In this document: piece by piece, positions 59,031 to 64,000 of the stretch
How the letters are laid out: each line of letters begins with the position of its first letter
Numbering within the stretch: position 1 is the first letter of the stretch
Origin: Chondrilla cf. caribensis
Taxonomy: Eukaryota; Porifera; Demospongiae; Chondrillida; Chondrillidae
Direction: 5' to 3'
NCBI GenBank assembly: GCA_964020155.1
Contig: OZ026546.1
Location: 8,088,879 to 8,152,878 of the forward strand
Length of the DNA stretch: 64,000 nt
Made by a program: the position numbers and the translations under genes
The notes under the pieces: generated by a model
What the model was told of the DNA's origin: nothing
Seen by the model: only the letters and a program-made list of their open reading frames with translations
Database searches by the model: none

Positions 59031-61731
59031 GATACTCTCCTTTTAATTAATGCACACACGCACACAGTGGCTCCCCTTCCTCCCAAGATCACTACAATAG
59101 AGTCTCTCACTGAGAGAACCTCACTAACATGGACACACAATACAGTGTGTTTTAATACTAGTGACATAGAGTATGTAGTGAGCTGGGTGGACCTGGCTAG
59201 TGGTGGAGGTCTCAATGGTACTACTGTGGAGAGGAACTTCACTATAAGGACTGGAGTGAGGGGTGTGTACCGGGTGAGGATTTTGGCTACAGTAAGGGGT
59301 GTGTCCAATGTAGGAGGTGTGGCTGCTAGCTGGGAGGATAGCAGAACTGAAGTACTGGTACATCCAGGTATGTTACCATTGTGTGTGGTGTGTGCATGTC
59401 CAAAGATTCCCACTCAGAATGTCTCACTACTGCACAGGCCAACCCACTGCTCAAGGTACTGAGGGTGTTGCCTGTTTTGGACGGCCATTTTATCTGACAT
59501 GTCTCCATGGCTACACTACTGACTATGACACCATCTGGAGTGTGAATGGAAGTTGGATTGGGACCAGTGACCTGGTGTATGTTGTGATAGGGGACATCCT
59601 GGTAGTCTCCAACATCACTGAGGACCTCTTCTCCAATGCTGTCACCTCCTTCAAGTGTGCTGTTCTCCTCAATGGGACTAAGTTCACTGGAGAGCCCTAC
59701 CTCATGGACCCTATTGGTACAGTGACTCTTGTGCTGTGTGTGATGTGGAGTGTGTTTCATGAGATGTGTTCTCTCTTCAGAGCATCCCCACTCACCAGAG
59801 GTGACAGTCACAGACTCCACCCCCTACACTATAGTGCTGACACTGGACCACTCGGAGGTGTGTTTTGAGGACTACACTTTCCACTACAAGATCTCTTGGA
59901 GCAGAGCAGATGGAGAATGGTCCCTTCCAGTAGAGGTCCCCCTCATCCCGTCCTACACCATCACTGGTCTGAGTCCAGGTAGTGAGTACAGAGTGAGAGT
60001 GTTAGCAGAGAGTGAGGAGGACTCTACTGTAGTCAGTGGACCAGTCACTGTCAGAGCAGTCACACTTGGTCAAGCAGGCGTGTACTCTACACTTTAGACA
60101 CAAGTGTCCCAACATCGAACAAGTATACCTGGCCTCATTTGTACATCTTCATTTCCCCAGGTCTGATTACTGTCATATCAACTTGTTTCGGGCTATACTT
60201 TGCCATCACCATAGCCATGTCAACCTCTTTCCTAATCTGCTGTGTGATTTTCTCCAAGAGGAAGAAAAATGAGAAAGGTGTGTACATACCTACATACGTA
60301 CATGTGTACTTTGAGAAATGCTTGTGAGTGTTCAGCATTTGTTCTCCGATCTCCTCACAGAACCAGATACCGTTGGGATTACCTGATGACATTCCAATGA
60401 CAACAAATCCCTGCTACATGGAGACGGCTATGTCAACACCACAGCCTCCTCCACCCACTCACATTGCTTAGAAACAGTGAAACTCTTACTATGTAGGTTT
60501 TCTAACAAACTACTGAGTCTCAGGGGTAATGAACAATTGTATTCCAATTGCTGTTATGCACAATCACATGTACGCTAGAGAGTAAGTGAATAGATCAGAG
60601 AATTGTTTGTTTCAGCAAAGTATTGAGTCAGAGCAGTCACACTAGCAGGTGTGTGTTGTGAAGATGTACGCCTATGTGTGTATGGTGTGCTCTAGTGTAA
60701 TGTGCTCACATCTGTATAATATTATGTGTGTGTGTTGTACAGTGTGACTCATACTTGTACTATATACGTACTGTGTGTATATACATACATTCTCGATTGT
60801 TAACTGTTTGTATTTGTCCTTCAGGTCTCATTATTGGGTTGGCTTCTTGTTTTGGGCTTTTGTCTGTTATCACCACAGTCATGTCAGCTAGTTTTCTGAC
60901 TTTTTGTTTGACTTCATTCAAGAAGAGGAGAAATGAGAAAGGTGTGTACATTAGTACTTCAAATGTTTGTAATTATTCAATATTGTGTTTTGGTCTCCTC
61001 ACAGAATCCAACGATGTTGACTCAGACAATGACGTTCCCATGACAACAAACCCCAGCTACATGAGGACCACTCTGTCCACCCCACAGTCTCCACCCACTC
61101 ACGTCGTGTAGAAAACACTAAAACTCTTACTTGTTTAACTACTGAGCTGATCAATATTCGATTGTGTGTATTCAGAGTGAGAGTGTTAGCAGAGAGTGAG
61201 GAGGACTCTACTGTAGTCAGTGGACCAGTCACTGTCAGAGCAGTCACACTAGCAGGTGGGTGTTGTGTGTACATAGTTTTTTTGCATGTATGTACCTCTG
61301 AGCATACGTATGTGTAGCGTGCATGTGTGTGTGTGTGGATGTGATAAATATGTGTTGGTGTATGTATGTGGGGAGGCTTCTAGGTGTAGGTGTGGTTATA
61401 ACATTGTGCACACCCTTGTCTGTACCTATTAATGCCCTCAGGTCCTATTATTGGAATAGCTACTTTCTTTGGATTTTTATCCATCATCACAACCACATCA
61501 ACCCTGTGTCTGTTGGTTTGTGTGGTTCGCTTATTCAAGAAAAATAAAAGTGATAAAGGTACCCTATGTGCATACATACACTGTATGTACTTCAAGGAAT
61601 GATTGTGTTTAATAATGTGTTTTGATCTCCTCACAGGACCCAATGATTTTCACTTGTCGAATGATGTTCCCATGACAACCAACCCCAGCTACATGGAGAC
61701 CATTTTGTCCGCCCCACGGCCTCCACCATGA
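58249..61731 (+). CDS. Receptor locus 5: Ig-FN3-Ig-FN3 with three TM/tail cassettes
   Basis: Exons: 58249-58593 (A), 59068-59367 (B), 59438-59716 (C), 59781-60068 (D), then cassettes 60161-60277/60361-60480, 60825-60941/61005-61111 and 61442-61558/61637-61731. All are phase 1. The first tail is frameshifted and stops after EPDTVGIT; the other two are intact. Each transmembrane exon can follow D directly, so three membrane forms with different spans and tails are possible. The first exon is not found, so the 5' end is incomplete or lies elsewhere. Every A-D exon is open, and this locus serves as the reference for the dead copies in loci 1 and 4. Confidence 0.8.
58947..59025. repeat. (CA)n microsatellite
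   Basis: Pure CA tract shortly before the acceptor of exon B3. Confidence 0.96.
59068..59367 (+). CDS. Exon B3: FN3 domain (locus 5)
   Basis: 300 bp, phase 1-1: LPPKITTIESLTERTSLTW, IEYVVSWVDLASGGG, VYRVRILATVRG. Confidence 0.87.
59438..59716 (+). CDS. Exon C3: Ig-like domain (locus 5)
   Basis: 279 bp, phase 1-1: ACFGRPFYLTCLHG, TIWSVNGSW, VTSFKCAVLLNG, YLMDPIG. Confidence 0.87.
59781..60068 (+). CDS. Exon D3: FN3 domain (locus 5)
   Basis: 288 bp, phase 1-1 if the donor is CTTG|GTCAAG: HPHSPEVTVTDSTPYTIVL, YKISWSRADGEW, ITGLSPGSEYRVRVLAES. Later copies of its last part use AGCAG|GTGGGT, so the exact 3' border is uncertain. Confidence 0.82.
60161..60480 (+). CDS. Cassette 1: TM exon intact, tail frameshifted
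   Basis: TM exon 60161-60277 (LITVISTCFGLYFAITIAM then STSFLICCVIF, KRKKNEK). The tail region 60361-60480 has one base too many before DDIPMTTNPCYMETA, so the spliced frame stops at TGA after eight residues. NPCY replaces NPSY. Confidence 0.75.
60617..60655. repeat. Fragment of the 3' end of exon D
   Basis: GTCAGAGCAGTCACACTAGC before cassette 2 matches the end of D exons. Confidence 0.7.
60825..61111 (+). CDS. Cassette 2: TM and NPSY tail, intact
   Basis: TM exon 60825-60941 (LIIGLASCFGLLSVITTVM then SASFLTFCLTSF, KKRRNEK) and tail 61005-61111 (ESNDVDSDNDVPMTTNPSYM, ending PPTHVV). Very close to locus 1 F1. Confidence 0.82.
61168..61256. repeat. 85-bp copy of the 3' end of exon D
   Basis: AGAGTGAGAGTGTTAGCAGA... 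through to CACTAGCAG|GTGGGT is almost identical to the end of D1 and D3. It shows that the duplicated unit was D-end/E/F. Confidence 0.85.
61442..61731 (+). CDS. Cassette 3: TM and NPSY tail, intact
   Basis: TM exon 61442-61558 (PIIGIATFFGFLSIITTTST then LCLLVCVVRLF, KKNKSDK) and tail 61637-61731 (GPNDFHLSNDVPMTTNPSYM, ending PRPPP with TGA). Confidence 0.8.
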
Positions 61732-62037
61732 CTCCACCCACCTGTGAAAATGTGTAGAAAACAGTTGTGGTCAATCATTACAAATTCTACAGTAAACTGT
61801 ATATGTATGGCCATATATATGGGTACAATATGAATTGCTCTAGTATTTCGTCACGTGCATGTCATCAAACAGTGGATATTGAATGCAATTGAACTAAGTC
61901 TCTTAGTTTCTATCTATTGTTAACTCTTTTATACGTCACTTTATTTTCTGTTTTGTTATGTGCTGGAACGATGCATATGCACACACACACATGCACACAT
62001 GCACTCATTCACACGCGTGCACACACACACTACCCAG

Positions 62038-62394
62038 ATCAGCTTCCAACTCCTGTGAACATTGCCACCTTCTCCAACTCAACAACTGCTGTTCTGACTG
62101 TGTCCTTTGACCCTCAATGTTGCAACACTGCCCAGTTGAATGTAGACATAACCACCACCAGCAGTAGTGCTACCACCCCTGTGGTCCTTCCTGTGGACTC
62201 CACTGATCCAACCAACACAACTATAGTGATCACTGACATCACTGAGGGTGTGTCCTACACTGCTAGTATCTGGTCTGTGTGTAGAGATGCTAACAACCTT
62301 CTGGAGGATAGTGGAGTGTTGGTAGTGAACTTTATGACCAATGGTGAGTGTGTGCATCCATGTGTTCATGTGAGTGTATGTACCTGCAGGTGTG

Positions 62395-62460
<66 letters not shown>

Positions 62461-63487
62461 CATGTATACATACCAATGTGTGTGTTTTACATGACATATT
62501 TACTATCTGCATGGTCCTCAAATGAAAAAGATCCAAATATCAATGGCACAGGTTAGTGATCAAGGATTGAATCAAGCTACATGTCAGCTACATGTCATGT
62601 GTCTGTAATAACTGAATGAACTGGATAACTAGTCGAAAAGCAGAGTTTTCTGTAATTTTTAAGCCTGTGGATTGATCAATGATAAGGTAGCACAAGATCT
62701 GATTGCATAGAGGAGTAGCTGGGATTTACAGTACAATTATGTATATACATTTGCATGTACATGAGCAGCATACAGTATGTACAGCATCATTTTGTGTACA
62801 ATAGTTGGAAGCCATTTGGCACTTACAGTATACCTACCACCTACACTACACCACTTACACTACACCACCTACATTACACCACCTACACTACACCACCTAC
62901 ACTACACCACCTACACTACACCATGGCCATCTACACTACACCACCTACACTACACCGCCTGCACTACACCGCCTACACTACACCGCCTACACTACACCGC
63001 CTACACTACACCGCCTACACTACACCGCCTACACTACACCACCTACACTACACCGCCTACACTACACCACCTACACTACACCACCTACACTACACCACCT
63101 ACACTACACCGCCTACACTACACCACCTACACTACACCACCTACACTACACCACCTACACTACACCACCTACACTATGCCACCTACACTACAGCTATTAG
63201 TTATGTTCATATTGTGGTTAAACTGTTGGTCATTTGTCATGATCTGTAGCCAGTTCATATAGGTAACAGCTGTGTTGTGTATCCTGTCATTGTGTGTACA
63301 TGTGCAGATTCAACAGGTCAACCATCATCACCTGCGACAACAACAGTGTCAGTGTGGCTTCCTATTGTCATCATTGTCATCATTGTCATGGTGGTAGTAG
63401 TCTCCATTGGTGTTATCATGACAGTGGCAGGGGTGTGTTGGAGATGGAACCTTAATCATGGACGGTACAGGATAGCAGCTGGTGAAG
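62038..63487 (+). CDS. Partial receptor: divergent FN3 plus transmembrane exon, continues right
   Basis: Exon 62038-62343 (306 bp, phase 1-1): PTPVNIATFSNSTTAVLTVS, then DITEGVSYTASIWSVCRD, an FN3-like domain not copied elsewhere in the window. Exon 63308-63487 (180 bp, phase 1-1): a Ser/Thr stalk, WLPIVIIVIIVMVVVVSIGV then IMTVAGVCWRWN, and NHGRYRIAAGE. The tail lies beyond the window or was not recognised. It may be the long-form 3' end of locus 5, as locus 2 is to locus 1. Confidence 0.68.
62395..62458. repeat. (TG)n microsatellite
   Basis: TG tract just after the FN3 exon donor. Confidence 0.95.
62833..63190. repeat. 14-bp minisatellite, about 25 copies
   Basis: Unit CACCTACACTACAC with CGCCTACACTACAC variants, in the intron before the last transmembrane exon. 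Confidence 0.95.
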
Positions 63488-64000
63488 GTACGTAATACAG
63501 ATTACTGCCATGGTTCATACGTATATACTTCTTATTCATTTGTAGTCATTACTGTATATATGTATGTATGTACGTTCTTATAGACCTACCATCTTTACAA
63601 CAGTCTGTACTCTGTGTACAGTAAAGTGTGCATGTTATGGCAATGTAATAGTACTAGATGTACATGTACTCTAAGTACCTACATACGGTATGTATGTGTA
63701 ATGCTATCCTACAAATTGGACTTGTCGCAACAAGAAAAGGTTCTCAGATTATTATATATTTGCTTCTCAGAGATATCACTACAACACTCACACACCATAC
63801 AACACAGGCGTGCCCTTTTATATTGAAACATAACACTTCTTGAATGTTCTAGAACATTACATAACACACTAGCTAATAGATAAGCCTAACAATCACATAG
63901 AAGTCACAATGTCATAATGATTACATCTGTATCCATTTATAGTATAAATATATACATGTATATACATACTTTGCCCTCGGTATATCGCTTCCTGACACTC
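63488..64000. other. Right edge, no gene seen
   Basis: Intronic or intergenic AT-rich sequence after the donor GTACGT at 63488. No tail exon recognised. Confidence 0.45.

Noticed and set aside
61917..62037. Apparent signal peptide (LTLLYVTLFSVLLCAG) before the FN3 exon at 62038
   Set aside because: The frame begins with TTG, not ATG, and a CA-rich tract with an acceptor (CTACCCAG) separates it from the FN3 exon.
62755..63262. Three overlapping + strand frames rich in Thr, His and Leu
   Set aside because: Produced by the 14-bp minisatellite.

Overview
The window looks like nuclear DNA of a marine invertebrate animal. The genes have short introns with GT-AG borders, secreted and membrane-spanning Ig/fibronectin-III (FN3) receptors are present, CA/TG microsatellites are abundant, and many DNA-transposon remnants and TGTACA-type palindromic motifs occur. 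A sponge is my best guess, from the reverse transcriptase type and the overall texture, but nothing in the window proves it.

The main content is a tandem cluster of related + strand receptor genes, from about 7.8 to 63.5 kb. Each is built from one-domain exons. A signal-peptide exon is followed by Ig and FN3 exons, a transmembrane exon and cytoplasmic tail exons. Every extracellular exon begins and ends in phase 1, so exons can be skipped or joined freely. I name the extracellular modules A (Ig), B (FN3), C (Ig), D (FN3), G (FN3), H (Ig) and I (FN3). E/F are short transmembrane/tail pairs, and J/K are the transmembrane exon and first tail exon of the long type. Locus 1 (7824-10570) is SP-A-B-C-D-E-F with a one-base frameshift in D. 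Locus 2 (11407-15979) is G-H-J-K plus a long multi-exon tail and may be the alternative 3' half of locus 1. An orphan A exon lies at 28.6 kb. Locus 3 (35326-45856) is SP-A-G-H-I-J-K with alternative tails. Locus 4 (47370-55720) is SP-A-(dead B and C)-G-H-I-J-tail. Locus 5 (58249-61731) is A-B-C-D followed by three tandem transmembrane/tail cassettes. A further FN3 and a transmembrane exon (62038-63487) run towards the right edge.

Nearly all short tails share a VPMTTNPSY core, which contains an NPxY motif. The locus 3 and 4 tails add a second tyrosine to give YxxI-x10-YxxL, which fits the ITAM spacing. The K exons carry (V/L)xYxxV, which fits the ITIM consensus. The cluster therefore looks like a family of variable immune- or allorecognition-type receptors with switchable tails. 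This is inference from motifs and layout only.

Outside the cluster there is a single-exon PLAC8-type gene (2288-2620) and a lone copy of a Cys-rich domain (2847-3368). An intact 1054-residue reverse transcriptase element (18861-22236, minus strand) has a poly(A) end and a perfect 16-bp target duplication, and carries the same Cys-rich domain at its N terminus. Many non-autonomous elements were found: a Helitron with a visible empty site, a hAT-like element with an 8-bp duplication, pogo-like and mariner-like elements, and a foldback family with 7-bp duplications. There are also Ty3/gypsy and LINE remnants, several minisatellites, telomere-like repeats, and a segmental duplication of about 5 kb (24.6-29.6 kb versus 31.9-36.8 kb).

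All exon borders were read by eye from splice sites, reading phase and comparison between the copies. No transcript data were available.
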